Shown here: one piece after another, positions 21,346 to 30,209 of the stretch | How the letters are laid out: every line of letters starts with the position of its first letter | Position numbering within the stretch: position 1 is the first letter of the stretch | DNA from: Rhynchopus sp. YZ270_cl-10 | Lineage: Eukaryota > Euglenozoa > Diplonemea > Diplonemida > Diplonemidae | Length of the DNA: 64,000 nt | Direction of reading: 5' to 3' | NCBI GenBank assembly: GCA_964035575.1 | Contig: OZ037842.1 | Span: 1-64,000, forward strand | Translations under genes and position numbers: made by a program | Notes under the pieces: generated by a model | The model's database searches: none | What the model was told of the DNA's origin: nothing | Seen by the model: only the letters and a program-made list of their open reading frames with translations

Positions 21346-22183
21346 CAAGGATGCTGTGCAAGGATGCTGTGCAAGGATGCTGTGCAAGGATGCTGTGCAA
21401 GGATGCTGTGCAAGGATGCTGTGCAAGGATGCTGTGCAAGGATGCTGTGCAAGGATGCTGTGCAAGGATGCTGTGCAAGGATGCTGTGCAAGGATGCTGT
21501 GCAAGGATGCTGTGCAAGGATGCTGTGCAAGGATGCTGTGCAAGGATGCTGTGCAAGGATGCTGTGCAAGGATGCTGTGCAAGGATGCTGTGCAAGGATG
21601 CTGTGCAAGGATGCTGTGCAAGGATGCTGTGCAAGGATGCTGTGCAAGGATGCTGTGCAAGGATGCTGTGCAAGGATGCTGTGCAAGGATGCTGTGCAAG
21701 GATGCTGTGCAAGGATGCTGTGCAAGGATGCTGTGCAAGGATGCTGTGCAAGGATGCTGTGCAAGGATGCTGTGCAAGGATGCTGTGCAAGGATGCTGTG
21801 CAAGGATGCTGTGCAAGGATGCTGTGCAAGGATGCTGTGCAAGGATGCTGTGCAAGGATGCTGTGCAAGGATGCTGTGCAAGGATGCTGTGCAAGGATGC
21901 TGTGCAAGGATGCTGTGCAAGGATGCTGTGCAAGGATGCTGTGCAAGGATGCTGTGCAAGGATGCTGTGCAAGGATGCTGTGCAAGGATGCTGTGCAAGG
22001 ATGCTGTGCAAGGATGCTGTGCAAGGATGCTGTGCAAGGATGCTGTGCAAGGATGCTGTGCAAGGATGCTGTGCAAGGATGCTGTGCAAGGATGCTGTGC
22101 AAGGATGCTGTGCAAGGATGCTGTGCAAGGATGCTGTGCAAGGATGCTGTGCAAGGATGCTGTGCAAGGATGCTGTGCAAGGA
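21346..22183. repeat. (AAGGATGCTGTGC)n minisatellite, about 64 copies
   Basis: Perfect 13-bp tandem units with no variant that I can see. It begins immediately after the GTGCAC-motif segment, whose GCTGTGCA-like end resembles the unit. Open frames through it are artefacts of the stop-free unit. Confidence 0.96.
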
Positions 22184-22990
22184 AGACTGATGCTTGTCCT
22201 GTGACGCTGAAGAGAACAATCACAGACTTGTCCCTCAGCGACGAAAGGAACTCCTGCGTCTGCGGTAGCAGGAGTGCTCTGACGTGCACAGACCGCTGCT
22301 TGTCTCCTTCACAGACGCCTCCAGTGAGTTGAGCCTTCACAGTACAACAACAGCGACGCTGATGTGCTCAGGAGTCACTGAGCGTGGGTCAGACTGGGAG
22401 CGTTGCAATGAAGGAACCTACTCACAGGATGGGAGCTTCAGCTGACTGTCACAGAAGGGCTTATTCCGCTTTGCGGGTTTGCTTTTGGAAGGAGCATCAT
22501 GTTTGACCATGGGGTTCCTATTATGCTGTGAGCAGTGGGCTCGCAAAGTCGCTGAGCACCGTTCTCTTGCTGTTCTTGTTACGCCGTTCTCTTTCTTCGT
22601 AAAGCACGTTCAGTGTCGGCGGCTCACCGTGGTTATTGTCTCTTCACCTCCTCTTCACCGCGCACCTGCTGCACTCTTGTAGGGCCTGTATGTGGGGTAC
22701 GTCTTGTGTCTGGGTGTGTCTCGCTGGTTTAGCTTGGTTCAGTCCTGACAAAAATTTGGTGAAATCTTACATGGTGAGGGTGTGTGTGGGCGTGGTTCAC
22801 ATCTCTTTTGTTACCTACTCCCCCCCGTGCATAAGTCCGATGACCGGTGGTGGGGAGAATTTTTTTTGGCGCGTTTTCCCACTCGCGAAGCGAGCGGGGG
22901 GGAAATATTGGGTGTTTTTCCGCGCGAAGCGAGCGCAATTTGTTTTTTATTGGCGGTGTATTCACCAGGGATCATCTTCTCAGCTTCTCA
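22184..22990. other. Intergenic, with short CGAAGCGAGCG palindromes
   Basis: No supportable gene. Two hairpin motifs, CTCGCGAAGCGAGCG near 22874 and GCGCGAAGCGAGCGC near 22921, sit in a T-rich context. Similar palindromes occur near 25440, 44570, 59960 and 60310. A minus-strand frame at about 22190-22330 has mildly protein-like composition, but this is too weak to call. Confidence 0.4.
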
Positions 22991-23450
22991 TGACAAGCCT
23001 CTGGTGCAGGAAGTCACATCAACCTCTATCGCCTTTGCGACATCATCAGTTCCGTCTGCCCACCAAGTTGTGCCCTTCAACTTGAACCACAGTAAGTAAT
23101 CACAGTACCCAGCCTTAGCACCTTCTGCTTGCACTCCATGCGGACAGTACGACCTGATGGTGGAACGGATCATCCCCACCTCCTCGGTCCCCAAGTTCAG
23201 CACACGCAGACAGTCGGTGGAGTTCATGCTGATCATGGCAAAGCGCCCCCGTCTGTCGCAGTGCGCTTGTCCGTGAAGTATAATCTGTCTGGAACGACTT
23301 CCCCTCCATCGCCTCAAAGAAATCCGGAGAACCCGTTGCCCCAACACAATGTTGCTGTTGCAACACCCACAAAACAAACTGTGAACCCACCTCGCATCTT
23401 TTTTGGATAGCCTTCACAATGTTGTGTGGAGTGTGTACAAAAATGAGGTA
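22988..23450 (-). pseudogene. Coding-like remnant, family unknown
   Basis: Minus-strand DNA here has protein-like composition spread over two frames, one containing FVLWVLQQQHCVGATG and the other KAGYCDYLLWFKLKGTTWW. Neither frame alone makes a plausible protein, and no start, stop or splice pattern resolves this, so a decayed gene is likely. I do not recognise the family. Confidence 0.35.
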
Positions 23451-23915
23451 CTCCCCGATAAATATGATGCAGAAGCACTGGCCGTATCGCGCTCTGTGCC
23501 GGTCTCATCTCGAAGCTTTCTTTTGGCTTTTGTGTGAATCTGTGCCTGTGTGTGTGTGTTTCATCACAAGTACTGGAAAAAAAATGGCAAGGACCTCACG
23601 CACCTGTGCTGGGAAGCATGCCACAAGTGTCAATGTTTTACAAGGTAAAAAATGACCAAAAAAGCTGATTTTTGGCCGAATGCCACATGATTAAGTCGGC
23701 ACCCCTGTACACCTTAGATACCATAGGAGCGAGCGAGTAGCAAGGAGGTAAGGAACAAAGGGACCTGAAGCAAGGGAGCAACGTTTCTTTTTCTCCTCTG
23801 TTTGAGGTAGGCATAAGAAAAAACTTCAGTGTGAATACACTGAAGGACACGGTGAACAAGCAAGTGTGGCACACGAAGAAAATAAACAGATTCCATAAAA
23901 AGGAGCCAGAATGAA

Positions 23916-24305
23916 ATGAAACCCTCAAAGATATTGCTACAGGCTCAAAACAGCCTTACGCCAGATACCGCGTCTCAAGACCCATCGACTACGCAAAACC
24001 CATCGACGCCGAGCCCCCCGTCCCAAGGCTCCGCGGATGGTGCGGCGCAGGTCTCCCAGGAGACCAAGGACAAGCTGCGGAGAGGGCTGGAGAAGAAGTG
24101 GGATCGCATTAAAAAAAAGGACGTTATAATGACGAGCGCTAAATCCCTGCACGCCATCGGCGAAAAATGGTCAGGGACAATCCCACAACTCCGCAAAATA
24201 GTTGTGGACTTCGAGCTGGGCCTCGCAGTAGCAGAAGCCATGGCCCCCCCGAACTGTGTACACCCTGTACCCCGACCGTTAATGTGGTACCCCGGGACAC
24301 CCTAA
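23916..24305 (+). CDS. Hypothetical short ORF, 129 aa
   Basis: A plus-strand frame, opposite to all confident genes. The N-terminal half is Ser/Pro/Thr/Gln-rich. A charged helical middle contains KDKLRRGLEKKWDRIKKKD, followed by a hydrophobic amphipathic stretch ending VVDFELGLAVAEAMAPP. I see no recognised domain, no signal peptide and no neighbour on this strand. It could be an exon or a fragment of a mobile element, and the last 20 residues run into diverged GTGCAC-like repeat sequence, which argues for a fragment. Confidence 0.3.
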   Translation: MKPSKILLQAQNSLTPDTASQDPSTTQNPSTPSPPSQGSADGAAQVSQETKDKLRRGLEKKWDRIKKKDVIMTSAKSLHAIGEKWSGTIPQLRKIVVDFELGLAVAEAMAPPNCVHPVPRPLMWYPGTP

Positions 24306-24508
24306 AATAGTGTTAAATGTTCATTTTTTTGGTGAAATCCTACCTATGGTGAGGGGGGTGTGGCACACATCTCAAAAGTAAAAACTAAAAAACTAAGGTT
24401 TTTTAGAATTTTAATAGCCGTAAAATTATTTCCTCAAGCCAAAATCCTTCTAGGAGCGGAGTTTTAAGAATGCCATAATTGACGTCTGGAAATAATTGCA
24501 GTGGAGGT

Positions 24509-24605
24509 ATTTTAGCCGGGTTTCCCACACAAAAAATAATTACCGTGTAATTATAGGAAATAATTACACGGTAATTATTTTTTGTGTGGGAAACCCGGCT
24601 AAAAA
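24509..24605. repeat. Perfect 45-bp-arm hairpin
   Basis: Left arm from TTTTAGCCGGGTTTCCCACA at 24510, right arm ending in GGGAAACCCGGCTAAAA at 24604, with almost no spacer. The arms appear perfectly complementary over about 45 bp, which indicates a very recent foldback or a small inverted-repeat element. Confidence 0.9.
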
Positions 24606-24649
24606 AAAAATCGCGATTTTTTTTCTTTTTTTCTTTTGTGAACACCCCG

Positions 24650-25005
24650 GGTTTGATACCTGTACCGCAGGCATTCCTCTGAGTCTAACGATTGATAATC
24701 AGAGCTCGGTTTGTTGTCAAAGACATCTTCCACCATGCATTGAGGAGGGTAAGACAGTGGTCGCAGTTTGTACTTGATAGCATTACAACATTTAACTTCT
24801 CCACGGGGGTCTTGGGCCGTTCACTCGGTTATACCTTGACCAGCGGAAGAGGCCTTTTTGGTCTCTAGAATATCCGGTATTCCCGAACGGAGGCACACTT
24901 TGTGTGTTACTACGACCTGGCAACTTCCAGCAGTAGGTTAAGTAATGCTTTCTTGTAAATTGTTGGATCATTTATCTCCTCAGTGACTGGCGGGTTGGCT
25001 GTGGT
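24650..25005 (-). pseudogene. Coding-like remnant, family unknown
   Basis: Minus-strand sequence has strongly protein-like codon patterns distributed over more than one frame, for example YKKALLNLLLEVA in one and YPPQCMVEDVFDNKP in another. Either it is a broken gene or mobile-element fragment, or it contains very small introns. I do not recognise the family. It abuts the minisatellite at 25022. Confidence 0.4.
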
Positions 25006-25019
25006 TGCCCTGTCACGAC

Positions 25020-25238
25020 TTACCTGTGTACCTGTGTACCTGTGTACCTGTGTACCTGTGTACCTGTGTACCTGTGTACCTGTGTACCTGTGTACCTGTG
25101 TACCTGTGTACCTGTGTACCTGTGTACCTGTGTACCTGTGTACCTGTGTACCTGTGTACCTGTGTACCTGTGTACCTGTGTACCTGTGTACCTGTGTACC
25201 TGTGTACCTGTGTACCTGTGTACCTGTGTACCTGGGTG
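25020..25238. repeat. (TGTGTACC)n minisatellite, about 27 copies
   Basis: Perfect 8-bp units, degenerating at the right end into CTGGGTGAC and similar. The unit equals the 7-bp unit of the 7956-8828 array plus one C, so the two arrays may share an origin. Confidence 0.95.
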
Positions 25239-25354
25239 ACTGGGTACGTACCTGGGTAAATGTGACCAGGTGACCTGGTCAGACCTCTGACCAGCGCACC
25301 GTGACAGCACAGGCTGCCGAAAACGGATTTTGGCTTTCGGAAATAATTTTACGG

Positions 25355-25525
25355 CAATTAAATATCAAATTCCATGCAATTATTTCACAGAAAATTGCAC
25401 TCGGAGGTGTATTTTTCACTCGTTTTGTTAATTGCACTCGCTGCGCTCGTGCAATTAACCACTCGTGAAAAAAACACCTCCTCGTAGCAATTATGGTGAA
25501 ATAATTGCATAGTAATTAAATACTA
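25355..25525. repeat. Foldback element, centre 25442
   Basis: Inverted repeat with a perfect outer match, ATGCAATTATTTCAC at 25374-25388 against its complement at 25496-25510. Further matching blocks are GGAGGTGT...CACTCG and TTAATTGCACTCG, arranged around CTGCG. It is MITE-like in size and structure and has no coding content. Confidence 0.85.
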
Positions 25526-25897
25526 AAAATATCGCACGAACGAAAACACACCCAGTAACGCACGCTGTCGCGCACCACGACCATGAAGAAAAATTGGCTG
25601 TCCTGAACGCAAATGGACGCACAGGCTCCGCAGTATTGAAAGATTTTTTTTTCCTTCCATTTTGTAACTAGCTCTTTCCTCTGGTAAAAGGGTGGAAACT
25701 CTTTTACTTATTGTTCGAAGAAAGATTTGCACATTGGGCTTGTCAAAAACAAGGTGAGGAGCAAGAAAAACGAAAAGTGCATGCAAGGCAACGCGGAGCT
25801 ATGTGTTTGACGCTTGAGTGGTGTAAATTTGAATGAATTTTTGCTCTCGGTGTGTGATATTCTCTGCTCTCAAGCTAGGATTTGTCATGAAGGTGAA

Positions 25898-28684
25898 CTA
25901 CGACAACAGGGCACCGTAGTCAGCTTCGGTGTACTCGACAAACAAACCTGTCTTTACCTCACACGGAACAGGCATGGGTGCCTTGCCCTCTTCTTCAAAC
26001 TTCTTGATTCTGTGTATCAGTTCCTTGTCGTAACGAGTGCTGGACTCATTCATGTGACCTAGTGCCTCTGTAAACAACCCTGCGTACAGGCACACAACAG
26101 CTCTGTTGTAGGCTGGAAAAGACATGTCCTCATCCTCAATACCCATCTCGTACATCCACTGGTCACATTCTGTTCCGATCTTCCGAAAGGCTTCTTTCAT
26201 TAAAAAATGCTTTGTGCGAGTGGCCTGTACGCGTGCCACGGCTCGTAAATCGAAATCTACTGCATCGCGGCACACGCCTTCGTCGCACAGGTTTGAACAA
26301 CCCCAATCCGTGCACAATCTGAGCGTAGACCACACAAAAGCCTCCGCTTCACCAATAATACCGAAACGCATGAGACTCGGACACCCAACGTTGCCGCACA
26401 TCGCCTTCCCAGACACTGCTGCAGAGACCACATCCAGCTTGTACTCCTTCTTCAGACCCACAACGCATCGCAGGGCCATATTGCAACTCTGAACAGATGA
26501 CTCGGTCGCATTGTACGAAGAATGGACTTTTTCACCAATCACCTCATCCACCACACCGCGGTACTTCGACACACAGCACTGCACAGCCTCCAGATACGAC
26601 GCCATGGTTGTGCTGACTTCTGAAGCGTCTTTTTCTAACAAAAAACCCTTGAAACTTGTTACAACGAGACAGACATCACGCTGTTTCACTCCAGTGGACA
26701 GATTCACAATCTCTCTCCGTTTCTCGGTTCTTGCTGAGTGCATGGATTTCCCGGAAAAGTACGACGACTTTCCCGAAAACGAATGCTCTGTCTCTTTCAT
26801 GCTATATAAATCCTGATCGCTGTCATCATCGTTGTTTTGTGTTTCCTTCAGAAACAGCGACTGCGGCATGTACGCCTTGTACTGGTTCATGCGGCTCACA
26901 ATCTCGATAAACGAAGCCTGGATAGCGTTTGGCGTCTTCAGCTCTTGAAGGTACGCAACCTGGTCCAGCTGCATCGAAGCAATGGCCTTCGCACACCGTG
27001 CAGCCACAACGTTGTCCGCAAACTGCAGTCTGTACGCTTCATTGCTCTTCCGGTACTTGTACACCAGGAACAGGATGACCAGCACTGCAATGGCACCACC
27101 CACCACAATCAGGGCAATGTGCCATCCTTCCAGCGCATCCTCAACCGTCGTCAGCACAGTGGGTGAAACATAAGGCGACATCCCCATCGTCTCACGGTAC
27201 AGGTCGCGCACCTTCTCCAGACCGTTCCGCTCCGCACGGATCAGCCACAGCTTCCTGATCTCCTCCAGGGACTCGTCCACAGTCAGGTTCCCTTCAAGCG
27301 CCTTTGCAAACACGGTGCCCACGTCCAGTGAGAAAAACGGAGCTTCAGGCAACGTCGAGTCTGGGGCGATGTTCTTCTCACCGATGTTTGTGAACCGCAC
27401 AGTCTCAATGAACTGGTCCGCAATGTCCTTGCCCCACTCCTTCTCCCAACCAGGTGCGTACAAGTGCGATGCACGGAACGGCTCAAACGACGCAGACTGT
27501 CTGTCTGTCACCCATTCAGCAGAATTCTTCGGCTCAATCAGATGCGACATGAAATCAAATGTGGCATCAAAGTGCTGTGAGTGTGTTCCGATCAGCAACG
27601 TGTACCCTCCCCCCAGTGCTGCGTACGGTGCATAGTTGACCAACTTCCCAGATCGTCCCTTCACTGCATACGGGCAGCTCGTTTCCGTGCACTCCGTCAG
27701 GTTCTTATCGATATCGACGTGGGTGGTTCCTGGGAATGGAAAGATCCGTGTCCTGTTCGTACCGACACCTGAGTACGTGTTCTCCAAGTAGAAATCACGC
27801 AGGATCCCACCCTGCCAGTTCATAGAGAACGCACACGTCCCGTTCCCCCACCTGATACGCGGAATGTTCATGCCGGATGTCGAGTCTGCGTGTCTGTTGC
27901 ACTCGTTGCCTGTGGCACGTGTGCCTGCCTGCCACACCGCAAGCGCCATTTCGAATCCCTTCCTGAACCCCTCGTGGTCAATCTGGGCCTCAATGGTCAC
28001 AGGGTCAAACCAGATGCCCTGCTTCGGCCCCTTGGTTTGCATGTAGGTTGCAATGAACTGCATCACATACTCACCGTTCACAAGTGTCGTCAGGATGTCA
28101 TCTGTGGGTCCTCTGCACTCACACCACCCACGGTCAGGAATCCCATCTCCGTTCAGGTCCTGTCCGTCCAGGCGCTTCACCATCTCCAGCAGTTCCTCCA
28201 CAGTCTCTGGCTCACTTCCGACCGGGACCAGGTCTTGCCTCCCAAACATCCCAATCAGGCCACCATCAGACGGCATCCCGTAAGTGCGCTTCCGGTACGC
28301 AGAGTTCTGATCACGGTAGAACGGAAGCAGATCATCCCATGCCAGTTTGTCATCACCACGAATCCTGTCCGTCAGGTCACGGATGTGCCCCGAACGTGCC
28401 AGCTGCGGAAGGTCAACTGCAAGAATCATGTACCCATCCTCACCAAACCCACTCTCCGAAGCTGCTGTGATTCTTTTGATGAGTGAGGCTGAGTCGTCAC
28501 GCACAAGCGTCACGTTGCAACCTGTTTCTTCATAAAAGCGTTGCACGTAAGGTCCAAACGGGCGCATTGCCCACTCCGACATCACAATGCTGACCTGCAC
28601 TCCTTCATACTTCCGTGCTGCCTGCACATGTGTTCCGAGCGACAGGAACACAACAAGAACAGCCACAGATCTGGCTAACGTCAT
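25898..28684 (-). CDS. Receptor-like pseudo-cyclase, solute-binding ectodomain (copy 1)
   Basis: Predicted type I membrane protein of 928 aa. Signal peptide at 1-22 (start MTLARSV, chosen because all three paralogues share it; an in-frame ATG 19 codons upstream is not shared). Residues about 27-515 resemble bacterial family 1 extracellular solute-binding proteins, with a D-L-N-G-D-G-I-P-D calcium-loop-like motif and several N-glycosylation sequons. One membrane span at about 521-543 (HIALIVVGGAIAVLVILFLVY) is followed by a juxtamembrane module ending YKAYMPQSLF. The cytosolic half aligns with class III cyclases, but the first metal aspartate is replaced (LVVTSFK in place of VVFTDI) and the Asn/Arg transition-state motif is absent, so catalysis is unlikely. 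This copy has the most diverged cytosolic part. A pyrimidine-rich CACTTCCAG lies just upstream of the start. Confidence 0.9.
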   Translation of the reverse strand: MTLARSVAVLVVFLSLGTHVQAARKYEGVQVSIVMSEWAMRPFGPYVQRFYEETGCNVTLVRDDSASLIKRITAASESGFGEDGYMILAVDLPQLARSGHIRDLTDRIRGDDKLAWDDLLPFYRDQNSAYRKRTYGMPSDGGLIGMFGRQDLVPVGSEPETVEELLEMVKRLDGQDLNGDGIPDRGWCECRGPTDDILTTLVNGEYVMQFIATYMQTKGPKQGIWFDPVTIEAQIDHEGFRKGFEMALAVWQAGTRATGNECNRHADSTSGMNIPRIRWGNGTCAFSMNWQGGILRDFYLENTYSGVGTNRTRIFPFPGTTHVDIDKNLTECTETSCPYAVKGRSGKLVNYAPYAALGGGYTLLIGTHSQHFDATFDFMSHLIEPKNSAEWVTDRQSASFEPFRASHLYAPGWEKEWGKDIADQFIETVRFTNIGEKNIAPDSTLPEAPFFSLDVGTVFAKALEGNLTVDESLEEIRKLWLIRAERNGLEKVRDLYRETMGMSPYVSPTVLTTVEDALEGWHIALIVVGGAIAVLVILFLVYKYRKSNEAYRLQFADNVVAARCAKAIASMQLDQVAYLQELKTPNAIQASFIEIVSRMNQYKAYMPQSLFLKETQNNDDDSDQDLYSMKETEHSFSGKSSYFSGKSMHSARTEKRREIVNLSTGVKQRDVCLVVTSFKGFLLEKDASEVSTTMASYLEAVQCCVSKYRGVVDEVIGEKVHSSYNATESSVQSCNMALRCVVGLKKEYKLDVVSAAVSGKAMCGNVGCPSLMRFGIIGEAEAFVWSTLRLCTDWGCSNLCDEGVCRDAVDFDLRAVARVQATRTKHFLMKEAFRKIGTECDQWMYEMGIEDEDMSFPAYNRAVVCLYAGLFTEALGHMNESSTRYDKELIHRIKKFEEEGKAPMPVPCEVKTGLFVEYTEADYGALLS

Positions 28685-29060
28685 TTTATTTTTGAAAAGT
28701 ACCTGGAAGTGAGTGGTTGTGGAATGAGGGAAAGAAGACACAGACCATACAACAGGAACGTTATTTGTTGTAAATATTAGGGTCGAAGAACCTTGGGCTT
28801 AGGTACATCCATGGATGTCAAAGTACTTGACCCTTTACCTTGTTCGAATTTATTATGGCACTTGAAGTACTTGACCCCCCTTTTTTTCCTCTCAAAATGA
28901 CAGTCAAGGAATCGAAACCAAACCGTTTTTGCCGAGATCGGAACGTGGAGGTGCCGATGGGGGGTGTCTTGCTTGACACATATTTTTTCAAATGTGATTG
29001 AACAATATTAAACCTCCGTGCTGTCTTTGGGAAATAACCTGATCCGCCTTCAGGAAATAA
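28685..29060. promoter_or_regulatory. Upstream region of copy 1 with candidate splice acceptor
   Basis: On the minus strand, CTTCTTTCCCTCATTCC leads into CACTTCCAG about 20 nt before the ATG. The same leader, ACTTTTCAAAAATAAA before ATG, precedes copy 3 but not copy 2. This could be the 3' end of a 5'-UTR intron or a trans-splice acceptor. The remainder is unremarkable intergenic DNA. Confidence 0.4.
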
Positions 29061-29560
29061 AAAATGTTATTTGGAAGGAAAGACGGGTCGAATGGGCGGG
29101 CTAAGAGGTGGAAGCGCTGGTGCACGGGTGGTGCCGTCACGTAGTGTACGTGTGTCCTGGGAGCCGTGCTTGCACCAAAGAGAAGGCAGAGATTGCTGCG
29201 GAAGCCGTCCTGCAGTGCAGCTGGTTGTGGACATGGACACTGCTACGTCTGCTGTGCTTGCAGAGCTGGTGCGTGCCAGGAAACCACCACTTCTGTGAAG
29301 ACAGAGAAGCTCCACCAAAGAACTACTGGACGAGGTGAAGTGTCACCGTGCGCTGTGTGACGATGCGCTCGATGATGCCGACGTGTTCACTAAAAGCATC
29401 CCTTTTCTCGAGTTGCCTGCAACTATGATGTCGCCTAACGAAATTGTGACCAAACTCGAACAGACGTCCAAGGGAACCCGTTTGCAAACCCGGGTGTGCG
29501 TTTGCGGGTTCGCGGGTTTACGGTGGTGCGTTGATAGCACGGTTGTGTTTAGGGTAAAAC
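29061..29560 (+). pseudogene. Coding-like remnant, family unknown
   Basis: Plus-strand sequence with protein-like composition in shifting frames. One frame near 29335-29490 contains CHRALCDDALDDADVFTK and LPATMMSPNEIVTKLEQ; another near 29200-29290 is cysteine-rich. There is no complete frame and no family assignment. It runs into a short diverged GGGTTTGC-like stretch at about 29490-29520. Confidence 0.3.
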
Positions 29561-29850
29561 GGTACACAGAACCAAGAAAAAAAGTTTGTCCACTCTAATG
29601 CATTGCGGTGTAGCACTTGCCACCCAAAGGAGCGTAATAAAGGACAGAGACACCTTGCGACACATGAATTCAAATTCAAATGCTGCGTGATGTATGTCTG
29701 GCGAGAGTGGAAACCCTCGAAATAATTCCTACTTATTTTCAACGGAAAACAGAAACCATGAGGCAAAATATATGGGACGAACAAATTGAGCCCAACAAAC
29801 GAATGCTGCCTGACAGCCTGAGTATAATAGGCTGAGTATTTAAAAAAAAA

Positions 29851-29972
29851 TGGTAGTAGTTGATGCAGGCACCTCCGAATGACTCAACGATGCCAGCCAT
29901 CCGATAAGAGCGCAAGTACCCTGCGCCAACAACAGAAAGTGAAAAGGAAACCTAATGGCTGGCCCGTACGTG
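29851..29972 (-). repeat. SINE-like element, copy 1
   Basis: About 120 bp matching copies at 36845, 56574 and 61921. On the minus strand the conserved core runs from GGATGGCTGGCATCGT through CGGAGGTGCCTGCATCAAC and is followed by a T run. The string GGGTCAGTCGGAGG in sister copies resembles a tRNA A box. Pol III origin is inferred. Confidence 0.65.
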
Positions 29973-30209
29973 TGAACGGGGGCACAACCGCTCGTCGGCG
30001 GCACCTTATGCTGAGTTGTGAGCTGGCAAGTACTCCCGTTCGCTGCACCCAACGCTAGCAGTGCACGATTATTGAGAAGAGAGGGGGGCACAGGGACAAT
30101 ATCTCTCTTCGCTTCCCATACTGTACGGCATACTGTACCGACAGTGGGCCTTCTGGAGGGATACATGGACATGTGGCCTGGAACAGCAGACTACGAGGTT
30201 TTCTAGGAT

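Noticed and set aside
21057-22340. 427-aa frame of ASLHSILAQHPCT repeats
   Set aside because: Translation of the 13-bp array; all frames on both strands are open.
24650-25005. Ribosomal RNA fragment
   Set aside because: I recognised no conserved rRNA motif; the coding-like composition on the minus strand is a better explanation.
26124-28535. Plus-strand frames repeated in all three receptor genes (for example 198 aa)
   Set aside because: Antisense shadows; they recur at the same offset only because the receptors are paralogues.
28685-28741. Upstream ATG of receptor copy 1, adding 19 residues
   Set aside because: Not shared by copies 2 and 3; it would bury the signal peptide and lies across a candidate splice acceptor.
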